The notes: generated by a model not told the origin, from the letters alone. DNA of 40,670 nucleotides from JANXQG01 sp037147235 (GCA_037147235.1 JBAWVO010000022.1:1-40670); one strand, 5' to 3'; shown: positions 15,829-25,139, counted from the stretch's first letter. Numbers and translations: made by a program.

Positions 15829-16887
15829 CTACTCGCGATACTTCCTCAGTTCGCTCAACACGGCCTCTAGGTCGGCTGGCAACGGGGCTACAATTTCCAT
15901 CGATTCGCCGCTACGGGGATGCTCAAACCGCAATCGCCGCGCGTGCAGGGCCTGACGATTGAGTATGACCGTCGTGTCGCCTGGCTCGCCGCTCAACTCA
16001 CCGCGCGTCAGTTCCGCACGATGTCCGTAGGCCCGATCACAAAGCACCGGCAGGCCGACATAGGCCAAGTGGACGCGAATCTGATGTGTCCGGCCGGTCT
16101 TCGGCATCGCTCGCACCGTAGCAAATCCACGAAACCGCTCGGCCACGCTATAAAACGTCTGCGCCGTGCGGCCTTCTTCGTCGTCGCGAACCGTAGTCAT
16201 CTTCTCACGGTGCGTCGGATGCACGGCAATCGAGCGATCGATGATATCGCTGTCCATTTCCGGCTTGCCGACTACGATGGCAAAATATTCTTTCTCGATC
16301 GAGCGCGATTGGAACTGGAGTGCCAAGCGGCTATGGGCCTGATCGTGCCGCGCGACGAGGATAGCACCGCTGGTGTCACGGTCCAACCGATGCACGATGC
16401 CTGGCCGTAGCGGCCCGCCGCTGCTGCTGAGGCTGGGGCCAAAGTGGAACTGGAGCGCACTGACGAGCGTTCCCGACCAGTGTCCACGAGCCGGATGCAC
16501 AACCATCCCAGGTGGTTTGTTGACGACTACAAGATCCTCGTCTTCAAAGAGGATCTCCAGCGGAATGTCTTCGGGCCGCGGTGCCTGGCGGGGAATTTCC
16601 GGCAAGACGACGCGCACTCGCTGCCCCACATGAACTCGATAAGCCGGCTTTCCGCCATGGTCGTCGACTTGCACGCCGCCGGCCAAAATCATTCGCCGTA
16701 GATGGCCCCGGCTGTAGCTTTGGAAGTGCAAGGAAAGCAGAACGTCGAGACGCTGGCCAGCCTCACTTTCATCAACGATAAACGCAACCGGCTCGTCCGA
16801 GAGCGTCGGATAACATGGAGTATCAGCCAGGTGTTTACTTATCTTTCTTCGGAGCTTCCGGTTTTGGAGCTTCTGGTTTTGAAACAT
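15829..16887 (-). CDS. RluD-type 23S rRNA pseudouridine synthase
   Basis: Up to 352 residues. An S4 RNA-binding domain (about 35-95, AGQRLDVLLSLHF..SRGHLRRMI..GGVQVD) is followed by a RluA-family catalytic domain with HRLDRDTSG, where D169 is the catalytic aspartate, and KTGRTHQIRVHL. It converts uridines in 23S rRNA to pseudouridine. The start is problematic. The only ordinary start codon (ATG 16887) lies 53 bases inside the upstream gene, opposite its proline-rich tail, and the first 20 residues (FQNQKLQNRKLRRK) look like an out-of-frame reading of that repeat. A non-standard start such as the CTG near 16830 may be used. It probably belongs to the same operon as the upstream TPR-like gene. 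Confidence 0.88.
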   Translation of the reverse strand: MFQNQKLQNRKLRRKISKHLADTPCYPTLSDEPVAFIVDESEAGQRLDVLLSLHFQSYSRGHLRRMILAGGVQVDDHGGKPAYRVHVGQRVRVVLPEIPRQAPRPEDIPLEILFEDEDLVVVNKPPGMVVHPARGHWSGTLVSALQFHFGPSLSSSGGPLRPGIVHRLDRDTSGAILVARHDQAHSRLALQFQSRSIEKEYFAIVVGKPEMDSDIIDRSIAVHPTHREKMTTVRDDEEGRTAQTFYSVAERFRGFATVRAMPKTGRTHQIRVHLAYVGLPVLCDRAYGHRAELTRGELSGEPGDTTVILNRQALHARRLRFEHPRSGESMEIVAPLPADLEAVLSELRKYRE

Positions 16888-17773
16888 CCGGCTCTACCGC
16901 TTGCGGTTTTGCGGCTTCTGTCTTCGGAACTTCAGTCTTTGTAGGCTCTGTCTTCACAGGCTCCGTCTTTGGAGATTCCGTTGGCGTCAGGGATGGCACA
17001 GGAATTCCAAGTATCGGACCGGTTCGAGTACCGTCACTCCGAACAGGCGGCGTCGGTACCAGCGCGTCAGGCGGATTTTCCGACAAGGGGCCGAGATTAT
17101 CCAACCGGCTACGCAGGCTCTCCGCCTTGGGCTTGGGAGTGTATTGAGCAAGGGCTTCATAAAACGCCAGAGTTTCCTTCTTCTGAAGCTGCTCAATTCG
17201 TCGCTCGGCAACCGCCTTGAACATGCCCTTGGGAAAACTCTTATTCAACTCCTGATAGGCCGCAATGGCCTCGTCGAGTTGCGCCTTGTTCTCGATCAAA
17301 GACTCAATCGCCCTCGCCTTGCCAAGCATCGCCTGTTCCTTGGCCGCTGGGATGGTCAGGGTTTCTAGTGACTTGGCATAGAGATCTCGGGCATCCGTCA
17401 GGTATTTGATGCCTACCTTCTTCTCCGTCAGAATCTTGTTCGTGCCAATCATGAGGGCCGTATCGCCGGCAAACACATCGGCCCATTCGGCAGCAGATGT
17501 GCGAGGATAGGTCTGGGCGGTGCGCTGCATGAGGCTAATCGTCTGTTCGTTCGCAAAATCTGGACGGAACACCGGAACTCCCAACGAATTCCACGCCTCG
17601 CCCGCCTGGGCAGTGCTGTAGCTGTTCCAGAACGACCTAGCAATGAGCAAAACGATCACAAGCACGCTCACGCCTAAGATTGCGTTCTTGTACGGTGCAA
17701 TGCGCTCGTAACTCTTGAGAATCGACTCCAACAGATCGTTATGCTGTAGTTCGTGCCGACGTACGCTCTTCAT
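16835..17773 (-). CDS. membrane-anchored TPR-like protein with proline-rich tail
   Basis: A 312-residue protein. A short cytoplasmic N-terminus is followed by a single transmembrane helix (about 31-48, AILGVSVLVIVLLIARSFW) and a helical region (about 55-225) resembling YfgM-type tetratricopeptide proteins (GEAWNSL.., AREQAMLGKARAIESL.., LDEAIAAYQELNKSFPKG, AERRIEQLQ). The tail (about 265-312) consists of KTEP/KTEVPKTEAAKP/KPEAP repeats and is probably disordered. Its role is unknown; a periplasmic protein-interaction or chaperone-like function is suggested by the YfgM resemblance. A good divergent promoter lies upstream at 17876-17905. The 3' end overlaps the RluD-type gene by 53 bases if that gene starts at its ATG. 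Confidence 0.75.
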   Translation of the reverse strand: MKSVRRHELQHNDLLESILKSYERIAPYKNAILGVSVLVIVLLIARSFWNSYSTAQAGEAWNSLGVPVFRPDFANEQTISLMQRTAQTYPRTSAAEWADVFAGDTALMIGTNKILTEKKVGIKYLTDARDLYAKSLETLTIPAAKEQAMLGKARAIESLIENKAQLDEAIAAYQELNKSFPKGMFKAVAERRIEQLQKKETLAFYEALAQYTPKPKAESLRSRLDNLGPLSENPPDALVPTPPVRSDGTRTGPILGIPVPSLTPTESPKTEPVKTEPTKTEVPKTEAAKPQAVEPDVSKPEAPKPEAPKKDK

Positions 17774-17875
17774 AATCTTTCACTCGTGATCCAAAGGATG
17801 GTGCTCAGGCCGTTATCCGGGGAACCTACAATACGATAACCGTCGCCCCGCTGTTTCGATAGGCTCCATCCTATG

Positions 17876-17905
17876 AGTATATCGCCTCCGAGGGAGGGGC
17901 GTCAA
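17876..17905 (-). promoter_or_regulatory. sigma-70-type promoter for the TPR-like/RluD operon
   Basis: On the minus strand, TTGACG (17905-17900), an 18-base spacer and TATACT (17881-17876), about 100 bases upstream of the TPR-like gene. Its presence also argues against the helicase reading frame starting at ATG 17873. Confidence 0.55.
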
Positions 17906-17952
17906 GACAGAGAAGAACTGCAAAGTCGTTCAGAGAACGGAATTTATTCAAC

Positions 17953-18061
17953 CAAGTTCGGCGTGGGGCTCCTGACCCCGCCGAAACGTCGGACCGAAGG
18001 TCTCCCGGTGAATGGGAGACCTTCGGTCGGCGATGTGGCTCGGTCGGAGACCGGCCACGAC
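17953..18061 (+). repeat. dispersed GTCTCC-palindrome repeat, copy A
   Basis: A 109-bp repeat starting CAAGTTCGGCG and ending GACCGGCCACGAC, with an internal hairpin GACCGAAGGTCTCCC..GGGAGACCTTCGGTC. A highly similar inverted copy lies at 29684-29827. It occupies the region just upstream of the helicase gene. Confidence 0.85.
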
Positions 18062-18133
18062 AGTGTTCCGTTTTTCCCCATGGCCACCCGCACCCCCTTT
18101 CACCGAACCAAGTCCTACCTTACCATCCATGTC

Positions 18134-20167
18134 ATGGACCTTAACCCACCGCAAAAAGAAGCCGTTAAGACACTTTCTGGGCCGCTGCTGGTCCTGGCGG
18201 GGGCTGGCACAGGCAAAACTCGGGTGGTCATCTACCGCATCGCCGAGCTGATTCGCTATCGGATTGCACCCGATCGCATCCTCGCAGTCACCTTTACCAA
18301 CAAGGCGGCCGGAGAAATGAAGGAGCGGTCTGCTGCCCTTTTGGGAAAGAAATTACCTAAACAGCCAGAAATATCCACATTCCACTCGCTCTGTGTCCGA
18401 ATCTTACGCCGGCACATCACGCACCTCGGCTACCCGGCGGCCTACGGCATCTGCGACCGAGGCGACCAAGAGAGTATTGCCCGAACGGTCTTGCGCGAGA
18501 TTAAAGTGGCCGAGGCCCAGCTCAAGCCGAGCGATTTGCTTTATTTGATCGGCCGCTGGAAAAATAGTTCGATTCGGCCTGACGAAGCGGTTTCGGTCGC
18601 CCAGTCCGATAAGGAACATCTGGCCGCGTCTGCTTACCGCCGCTATCAGAATGCCTTGAAGGCAGCCGGCACCGTCGATTTCGACGACTTGCTGCTTCTA
18701 ACCGAAGAACTTTTTTCCGGTTTTCCCAAAATCCAAAAGGAAGAGGCCGATCGCTTCGATCATCTTCTGGTTGACGAATATCAGGACACCAACGGCAGCC
18801 AGTATCGCATCGTTAAATCGCTCGCTTCCAAACATCGTAACCTGTGTGTCGTCGGCGACGACGACCAATCGATCTATGGCTGGCGGGGTGCCGAAGTCAC
18901 GCATATTTTGAACTTTCAACGTGACTGGCCTGGCGCCAAAGTTGTTTGCCTGGAAGACAACTATCGTTCGACCCGCGAGATTATCGCCTGGGCCAATCAG
19001 CTTATCGTCTTTAATCGCAAGCGGCACGCCAAAGTCTTGCGGGCGAATGTTGACGGCGAGAAGCCGCAGATCCGTCAGTTTGAGGACGAAGCGGTTGAGG
19101 CCCGCAACGTCGTTGGCGACATCGTCTCTCGGGTGGCCCAGCTCAAGCGAAAGTACAATGACTTTGCTATCCTCTGCCGCACGAACGAGCAACCTCGAGC
19201 GTTCGAGTTGGAACTTCGGCGGGCCAAGGTTCCCTATGTACTCGTCGGCGGTATGTCGTTCTACGATCGCAAGGAAGTTCGCGACCTGTTGGCTTACCTG
19301 AAGACGCTCGCCAATCCGCGCGACGAAGTCTCGACCCTGCGGATCATCAACAATCCGCCTCGCGGTATCGGCCAAAGCACGGTGAAAAACCTGCTGGAAA
19401 AAGCGACCGGACAGGGCAAGCCGCTGTGGGATGTCTTGGGAGAGTCGGGCTTGGAGGCCGTGACGAAGTTTCGTGATTTGATCGGTCGCTATCGTCGCCG
19501 CTGCCACCAAAATCCTTTGGTCGAGGTCGTCCGCGATTTGATCCATGATATCGGCTATCGTCGGGAAATCGAGCGGCTCTATCTGGAAGTCCAGGACCAG
19601 GAGTCCCGCTGGCAGGCAGTTGAGGAACTCGTGAATGCCTTGGGCAGCTATGTGCAGCGAGCCAAGGAGCCGACGATATCCGGCTTCTTGCAAGACATTG
19701 CGCTGACCACCAGCGACCAGGATCGCGACAAGGAATCGAAGCTGGAACGTGACGCGGTGGTGCTGATGACACTGCACGCCGCCAAGGGCTTGGAGTTTTC
19801 CGAGGTCTACATGGTTGGGATGGAGGAAGGCACCTTGCCCCACGCCCGCTCCGTTGCCGGCGATGAGGCGGCCATTGATGAAGAGCGGCGACTCTGTTAC
19901 GTCGGTGTAACCCGTGCTCGACGGCGATTGACATTGACGCTGGCCCTGAGTCGGCACAAATGGGGCAAGCCGCGGCCGACGGTCCCCAGCCGGTTCCTTT
20001 ACGAAATCACCGGACAGACCAAAAATCCAAACTATCTCGCCGCCAAGCAGCAGCGTCGGCCGAATAAATTTGCAAAGGTGCCGCCTGGAAAGAAGTCGCT
20101 CCCGGTGAAAAGGCCGGTGAAAAAGCCGCCGGGACCAATCGGAAAGCGGCCTTACGGCCCGCCGTGA
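18134..20167 (+). CDS. UvrD/PcrA-family superfamily 1A DNA helicase
   Basis: A 677-residue 3'-5' helicase with the full motif set: Walker A AGAGTGKT (22-29), FTNKAAGEMKER, DEYQDTN (214-220), GDDDQSIYGWRGAE, LEDNYRST, MTLHAAKGLEF and VGVTRARRRL. It is closest in layout to PcrA/UvrD/Rep, acting in nucleotide excision repair, replication restart or recombination control. I chose ATG 18134 (MDLNPPQKEAV) because the family begins there. The open frame extends to 17873, but it would translate the minus-strand promoter and dispersed repeat copy A. ATG 18080 is a possible alternative. The C-terminal 30 residues are a basic Lys/Pro-rich tail (KKSLPVKRPVKKPPG), of the kind that often binds partners such as RNA polymerase in PcrA. 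Confidence 0.93.
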   Translation: MDLNPPQKEAVKTLSGPLLVLAGAGTGKTRVVIYRIAELIRYRIAPDRILAVTFTNKAAGEMKERSAALLGKKLPKQPEISTFHSLCVRILRRHITHLGYPAAYGICDRGDQESIARTVLREIKVAEAQLKPSDLLYLIGRWKNSSIRPDEAVSVAQSDKEHLAASAYRRYQNALKAAGTVDFDDLLLLTEELFSGFPKIQKEEADRFDHLLVDEYQDTNGSQYRIVKSLASKHRNLCVVGDDDQSIYGWRGAEVTHILNFQRDWPGAKVVCLEDNYRSTREIIAWANQLIVFNRKRHAKVLRANVDGEKPQIRQFEDEAVEARNVVGDIVSRVAQLKRKYNDFAILCRTNEQPRAFELELRRAKVPYVLVGGMSFYDRKEVRDLLAYLKTLANPRDEVSTLRIINNPPRGIGQSTVKNLLEKATGQGKPLWDVLGESGLEAVTKFRDLIGRYRRRCHQNPLVEVVRDLIHDIGYRREIERLYLEVQDQESRWQAVEELVNALGSYVQRAKEPTISGFLQDIALTTSDQDRDKESKLERDAVVLMTLHAAKGLEFSEVYMVGMEEGTLPHARSVAGDEAAIDEERRLCYVGVTRARRRLTLTLALSRHKWGKPRPTVPSRFLYEITGQTKNPNYLAAKQQRRPNKFAKVPPGKKSLPVKRPVKKPPGPIGKRPYGPP

Positions 20168-20180
20168 AAGTGCGGTGAAG

Positions 20181-20918
20181 TTACCACAGTCGTTTGCCGA
20201 TGGTCGCCAACGTCCGGTTGCAGACCTCCTGATCTTTCTCCCACATGGTCGCCTCGAACTCCGAGCCTAAATGGGAATCGATCTGACAATCGCTGATGCA
20301 ACCCAGGAGCCTGGCTACGGTTGCCCCATAGAAGCCTTCCGCGGCACCTCGCGTAGGGAAGATGAAAAATTCTCGTTCCGCGCTTCCGCCGCGCTCGGTT
20401 TGTAGTTCGCTCAAGACATGCTTGCCGCTGAACCAGTCCAGCCAGAACCAGAGGGACTGGCCACCGACAAACTTCATGTTCTGGGGGTGCAGGCAGGCAA
20501 CGTACCACGTCTCCGATTTCGCGATTCCTGGCTTCGCAACGGCAATTCTCGCATGAGTCCACGGGCTACCCCAATGATCCCGCATCAACCTGTATTCTGG
20601 ATCGATCGAGTTCCTGCCATTGCGCAAGGCGTGGCAAGCCGTGTCCAGCGTCATCGCCACCAGCGACAACTCACCCGCATGGGTGGGATTTATGGCGACG
20701 AGTTTTAGCGTCTGGGAGCAGGTGACTTCCAGCCGATCTCGCACTCGACCAAAACCCAAGTCTTGGAGTTCCCAGATTCCCGTTGCATCCGTCTGGCAAT
20801 AGCCTGCCGCAGCATCGTAGCTGGAGAAACCTGGTAAGATGGCGCATTCGGTGGATGCGTCGAATGTTTTCCACCCTTGAGGATTACTAAGCAGAAACCG
20901 GGGAATTTGTGTTCTCAT
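20181..20918 (-). CDS. hypothetical protein coupled to the RecA-like/PEP-binding protein
   Basis: A 245-residue protein I do not recognise. It is mixed alpha/beta, lacks a signal peptide or membrane helix, and is rich in Trp, Cys and aromatic residues (GWKTFDASTEC, WFWLDWFSGKHVL, EFFIFPTRGAAEGFYGATVARLL). Its ATG overlaps the stop of the upstream gene (ATGA at 20918-20915), so it is translationally coupled to the large PEP/pyruvate-binding protein and may act with it. It converges on the helicase gene with only 13 bases between the stops. Confidence 0.7.
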   Translation of the reverse strand: MRTQIPRFLLSNPQGWKTFDASTECAILPGFSSYDAAAGYCQTDATGIWELQDLGFGRVRDRLEVTCSQTLKLVAINPTHAGELSLVAMTLDTACHALRNGRNSIDPEYRLMRDHWGSPWTHARIAVAKPGIAKSETWYVACLHPQNMKFVGGQSLWFWLDWFSGKHVLSELQTERGGSAEREFFIFPTRGAAEGFYGATVARLLGCISDCQIDSHLGSEFEATMWEKDQEVCNRTLATIGKRLW

Positions 20919-23545
20919 TGGTCATCACCATACTTTCGTTCCAGGTAGCAGCAGACGTTCTGTTCCAGCGAGTTGGCATTGAGCTTCAAAACGGGCTGTC
21001 CGCTTGGCAAACCGGCAATGTCGATCACGCGAATGACACTGGACCATTCGATCATGTCGGGGGCAATATCCACCAACTGGTTCGGCGACTTCTCGAAAAA
21101 CTCGCGATTCCAATTGTTCCCTTTACGGCCCGGGAACAGAGCCAAGTAGAGGATGTCCATTTCCACCAGTTCGTTGAAGAAATGCGTGCCTAGCGATACG
21201 TCAGGAACGAGGTCGTCTCGCATGGCCACAATCTCGCAGAGGACTGCAACATTGTTGATCTCAGCGAACGATACGGGTACGCCCAACGATGGCGTGCTGG
21301 TTCCCCACCGGCCCGGGCCGACGAGCATGGTGCTCTTCGGCCGTGAGGGTTCTTCGGCATGCATCAGCCGACCGATCATTCGGGCGACCGAGTAGCGCTC
21401 GCCAAGCGGGAGTTGCGAGTACACGGAAGGCACCACGTAGATTAGCCGGTCAATAATGTTCAGCCGACTGCGCCCGATCACTGCCCCGTGGGACTGGAGG
21501 ATCATGTCCTTTTCATCGATCGACTCGGGGATTTCGATGGCCTTGCCGCCGCCGGTCACCTGCAGCGGTCGGCACTGCACGAGGTTGATCTTGTAGCGGT
21601 CCTTGGTGAAGAAGTTGGCGGTGAACTCGATGTCCACCGGGTAATCGTAAGCGTCTTGAAGGATGCGGAGCATCTGCCGCATGTCGTCGACGAACGACGT
21701 TTCCGACAGGAGGCGGTTGAAGGTGAGTACCCAGGGGAACACTTCCTTCAAGCCGCGCTGCTCCGCGTACTCGGCTAGGGCACGGTCCTCGGAGGCGAAC
21801 ATGTCAACCGGCAACTGCGGGCTTTGCCGAGCCACGTCAACGAAGTGCTGGGAGACCAATTGGTTCGCCTCCAAGTCGATGACGTCAACTCGCCGCTGTG
21901 AGTATTGGCGTACTTCGTTGGAATCCGATTCGGGGCGGCGATCCGGGGCATTCAGGGCGACAACGCGCGTGTAGTCGTCGTCGGAGCGGTCAACCGCTCG
22001 CGTGCCCAAGCCGAACACCAACCGAAGCATCCCTGCGTCGGGGTCGATGTACGGGCACCAGGCATAGGGATTGAAGGAGAGCCCCACGCCGGCGATTTGC
22101 GGATAGAAGAGCGTTCCATAGCGTGTGCCCGAAACCCGCTGTACCAGGAGCGACATCTGCTCGTCGCGGTCGAGGATATTACGCTGGGCGCGGTAGCGCA
22201 GGGCCTTCTCGCTCATGGTGCTGGCATAAATCGTGCGCACGGCCGACATGAAGTCCTGGAGCCGTTTAAGATGCGGACCCTGGTTGGCACAAAATACGCT
22301 ATCATACTTTCCGGCGAAGGCGTTGCCGAAGTTGTCTTCCAAGAGGCTGGACGACCGGACGATGATCGGCGATTGCCCGAAGTAATCGAGCATGTCCGTG
22401 AATTCCTTCTGGATCGAATCGGGAAACGTACCCGTAAGGATTCGTCGGCGGGCCTCTTCTGCGCCGTCAAGGAAGGTGGCCGGGTTGTGCTGCTTTTGCC
22501 GTAGCCACCAGCAGCCGTTCTGCACGAGAAATGTGTAGAAAACGTCTGAGCCGATGAAAAACGAGTCGTGGGCCTCCAACCGCTGGTTCCAGCGGGGATC
22601 GACCTTGCGCAAGATAGCCCTGGCCAGAAGCATGCCAACCGATTTTCCACCAATCAGCCCAGTGCCGATCATCCGTTTCCAGACGCCGAGGATGTCGGCT
22701 AGGGTCAAGTACTTTTCCGTGAGCCTCAATACTCGATCGTCGCGAGAGATGGCCGTGCGCAACAAGCCGGGCACGAGGCGATCCGCCGCCTCGGGTGGCT
22801 GCTGGCCCTGTTGCACTGACTCCCATACTGCGTCGGCCTCCATGAACTTCCGATTCCACACTCCCAGGCGAGACCGCACCGAGTCCATTCCAGCCCAGGG
22901 AATCGAGGTCTGGATCTCGGCGATGGTCGAACTTTCCGTGACGGGCAGAAACTTCTCGCCCTCCCATGCATGCAGCATATACATCGTAGGCGAATAGCGA
23001 TACTGCACCTTGATTGGATGGATGTATAAGTCGTCTTTGTGCCGATACAGTTCCAGGAAGATTTGCGTGGTTTCGCTGATCGGGTGCGTGGCATGTACGG
23101 AATGGCTGCCCCGATAAATCGCAAAATATGCCAGCGATTCCAGATCGAGAATGTAGGGGCATGTGAGCATGAAGAAATTGCCCAACATCCGGTCACTGCA
23201 CCATTCGACCGCCAGGGACGAGAGACAGTCAAACACCAAGTAGGCCCCCCGCCCCGCGAGGCCGATCACCCGATGGATCTCGGTGATGAACTGCTCGAAG
23301 CCTTCGTTGACCTGGAGTTGATGAATCTCGGCCCCGCTTTCCTCGGAGACCAAGGGCTGGTGGTCCGCAAAGCGAAAGTAGACCAACCGCTTCCCCTGCG
23401 ACCGCGCGTACTCGCAAAACGCCTTTACGAACGGGGCGTAATCGCGCATCGAATCGACTTCCCAGACAATGTTGTCGCCGGGAATCAACCCCTTGAACAC
23501 TTGATCGAGTCCGGGGAGCCCGGTGCTAAGGTGCGAATCAAGCAT
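20915..23545 (-). CDS. RecA/KaiC-like domain fused to PEP/pyruvate-binding (PPDK_N) domain
   Basis: An 876-residue protein. Residues 1-260 look like a KaiC/RadA-type RecA fold (STGLPGLDQVFKGLIPGDNIVWEV) in which the Walker A lysine/threonine are missing. Residues about 290-640 carry the ATP-grasp-type PEP/pyruvate-binding domain of PEP synthase and PPDK (LIGGKSVGMLLARA near 300, IIVRSSSLLEDNFG and AFAGKYDSVF near 395-417, and a VQCRPLQV end). The C-terminal part (about 740-870) contains GPGRWGTSTPSLGVPV, a motif I recall from other uncharacterised proteins of this kind. I find no phosphohistidine swivelling domain (no TCHAA-like motif) and no TIM-barrel PEP domain, so it should not be a PEP synthase. 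Phosphotransfer signalling or glycan phosphorylation are possibilities. The ATGA overlap couples it to the gene downstream. Confidence 0.72.
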   Translation of the reverse strand: MLDSHLSTGLPGLDQVFKGLIPGDNIVWEVDSMRDYAPFVKAFCEYARSQGKRLVYFRFADHQPLVSEESGAEIHQLQVNEGFEQFITEIHRVIGLAGRGAYLVFDCLSSLAVEWCSDRMLGNFFMLTCPYILDLESLAYFAIYRGSHSVHATHPISETTQIFLELYRHKDDLYIHPIKVQYRYSPTMYMLHAWEGEKFLPVTESSTIAEIQTSIPWAGMDSVRSRLGVWNRKFMEADAVWESVQQGQQPPEAADRLVPGLLRTAISRDDRVLRLTEKYLTLADILGVWKRMIGTGLIGGKSVGMLLARAILRKVDPRWNQRLEAHDSFFIGSDVFYTFLVQNGCWWLRQKQHNPATFLDGAEEARRRILTGTFPDSIQKEFTDMLDYFGQSPIIVRSSSLLEDNFGNAFAGKYDSVFCANQGPHLKRLQDFMSAVRTIYASTMSEKALRYRAQRNILDRDEQMSLLVQRVSGTRYGTLFYPQIAGVGLSFNPYAWCPYIDPDAGMLRLVFGLGTRAVDRSDDDYTRVVALNAPDRRPESDSNEVRQYSQRRVDVIDLEANQLVSQHFVDVARQSPQLPVDMFASEDRALAEYAEQRGLKEVFPWVLTFNRLLSETSFVDDMRQMLRILQDAYDYPVDIEFTANFFTKDRYKINLVQCRPLQVTGGGKAIEIPESIDEKDMILQSHGAVIGRSRLNIIDRLIYVVPSVYSQLPLGERYSVARMIGRLMHAEEPSRPKSTMLVGPGRWGTSTPSLGVPVSFAEINNVAVLCEIVAMRDDLVPDVSLGTHFFNELVEMDILYLALFPGRKGNNWNREFFEKSPNQLVDIAPDMIEWSSVIRVIDIAGLPSGQPVLKLNANSLEQNVCCYLERKYGDDQ

Positions 23546-23699
23546 TGTTGCAGCCCCTTTGGAGATGGGGACCTACCCTTAATAGTGACTGTTTTTCGTG
23601 GCCAGCGGCCTGTTGGCGAGGATGGTTTTCATGGTCCAGAAGAAATGGGTGCATGAGGGCACCGTCAGAAGCCCGGGTTATTTGGCTGACCGTTTGAGC

Positions 23700-23740
23700 G
23701 AAACAAACAGCACTCCTCGCGCAGGGCGCGAGGAGTGCTA
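23700..23740 (-). terminator. rho-independent terminator of gdhA
   Basis: On the minus strand, a perfect 14-bp stem AGCACTCCTCGCGC..GCGCGAGGAGTGCT (23739-23726 with 23722-23709) closes a three-base loop and is followed by TGTTTGTTT. It lies 20 bases after the gdhA stop. Confidence 0.8.
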
Positions 23741-23759
23741 TGCACGCCCGAAGGCCTGA

Positions 23760-25139
23760 TCAGACCACGCCTTGGGCAAGCATGGCGTCGGCCACTTTTA
23801 CGAAGCCGGCAATGTTAGCACCGCGGACGTAATTGACAAACGGGCCGTTTTGACCGTACTTCACGCAGTTGGTATGGATCGACTTCATGATCTCGTGCAA
23901 GCGAAGGTCCACTTCTTCACGCGGCCAGCGCATCACGCCGGCGTTTTGCGTCATTTCCAGGCCGGAGGTAGCCACGCCGCCAGCATTGGCAGCCTTGCCC
24001 GGACCGTAAAGAATCTTGGCTTCGAGGAACACATCGACGCCCTCGGGCACGGTTGGCATGTTCGCGCCTTCGGCCACGCAGATACAACCGTTGCGCACCA
24101 GTGTCCGGCTGTCATTCCCGTCGATTTCGTTCTGGGTGGCACTGGGGAATGCCAGGTCGCATTTGACCGACCAGGGTTTCTGGTTGGCAAGGTACTTCGC
24201 GCCCTTGAACTTGTCGCAATACTCGCTAATACGACCGCGACGGACGTTCTTGAGGTCCATGACCCAAGCCAATTTTTCCTCGTTGATGCCGTCGAGGTCG
24301 ATGATCGTTCCTCCCGAGTCCGAGAGAGTGATGGCCTTCGCACCATATTGATTGAGCTTCTCGACCGTGTACTGAGCCACGTTGCCAGAGCCGGAGACGA
24401 CCGCCACTTTACCTTTGACGCTGTCACCAATTCGGTTGAGCATTTCTTCGGCGAAGTAGACCGTGCCGTAACCGGTAGCTTCGGGACGAATGAGCGAGCC
24501 GCCGTATTCTAGCCCTTTGCCGGTCAACACGCCACAGAAACGATTAACGATCTTCTTGTACTGACCGAAGAGGAAGCCGATCTCGCGGCCGCCCACGCCG
24601 ATGTCGCCTGCGGGCACATCGGTATCAGGCCCAATATGCCGATACAATTCCGTCATGAACGACTGGCAGAAACGCATCACTTCGTTGTCGGTCTTGCCCT
24701 TGGGATCGAAGTCGGTGCCACCCTTGGCACCACCCATCGAGAGCGTGGTGAGACTGTTCTTGAAGACCTGCTCGAAGGCGAGGAATTTGAGTACACCCAG
24801 CGTGACCGTCGGATGGAACCGCAGCCCACCTTTGTACGGGCCAATCGCGCTGTTCATCTGAATGCGGTAGCCGCGGTTGACCTGCACTTCGCCGCGATCA
24901 TCGACCCAGGAAACGCGGAACATGAGCACTCGTTCAGGTTCGACGATCCGCTGGAGGATCTTGGCTTTGCGGTAAGCCGATGTGGCCTCAACCACCGGCA
25001 TCACCGACTCGACTACCTCGCGCACCGCTTGGTGAAACTCAGGTTGGTTTGGGTTCTGGACAATAAGCTGTGCCATGAACTCATCGATCTTGGATGTTGC
25101 TTCGGCCGGGACATCGCGCTCCGAAATTTTGGTACTCAT
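23760..25139 (-). CDS. gdhA: NADP-type hexameric glutamate dehydrogenase
   Basis: A 459-residue enzyme interconverting 2-oxoglutarate plus ammonium with L-glutamate. Substrate and catalytic residues are present: K103 in GPYKGGLRFHP, K139 in MGGAKGG, and D179 in PAGDIGVGGREIG. The nucleotide-binding loop is VVSGSGNVAQ. Length and sequence match the E. coli GdhA group (small hexameric, usually NADPH-dependent, assimilatory). ATG 25139 has AAGGAG nine bases upstream, and a GTG directly before it is an alternative. A strong promoter at 25537-25510 implies a leader of about 360 bases. The gene is divergent from an NrpR-like regulator and is followed by a terminator, so it forms its own unit. Nitrogen control through NrpR is inferred. 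Confidence 0.95.
   Translation of the reverse strand: MSTKISERDVPAEATSKIDEFMAQLIVQNPNQPEFHQAVREVVESVMPVVEATSAYRKAKILQRIVEPERVLMFRVSWVDDRGEVQVNRGYRIQMNSAIGPYKGGLRFHPTVTLGVLKFLAFEQVFKNSLTTLSMGGAKGGTDFDPKGKTDNEVMRFCQSFMTELYRHIGPDTDVPAGDIGVGGREIGFLFGQYKKIVNRFCGVLTGKGLEYGGSLIRPEATGYGTVYFAEEMLNRIGDSVKGKVAVVSGSGNVAQYTVEKLNQYGAKAITLSDSGGTIIDLDGINEEKLAWVMDLKNVRRGRISEYCDKFKGAKYLANQKPWSVKCDLAFPSATQNEIDGNDSRTLVRNGCICVAEGANMPTVPEGVDVFLEAKILYGPGKAANAGGVATSGLEMTQNAGVMRWPREEVDLRLHEIMKSIHTNCVKYGQNGPFVNYVRGANIAGFVKVADAMLAQGVV

Noticed and set aside
17873..18133. N-terminal extension of the UvrD-type helicase from ATG 17873
   Set aside because: It would translate a minus-strand promoter and dispersed repeat copy A, and the family begins at MDLNPPQ (18134).
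18698..19957. 419-codon open frame antisense to the helicase
   Set aside because: Mirrors the helicase coding sequence; composition is typical of a shadow frame and no family is recognised.
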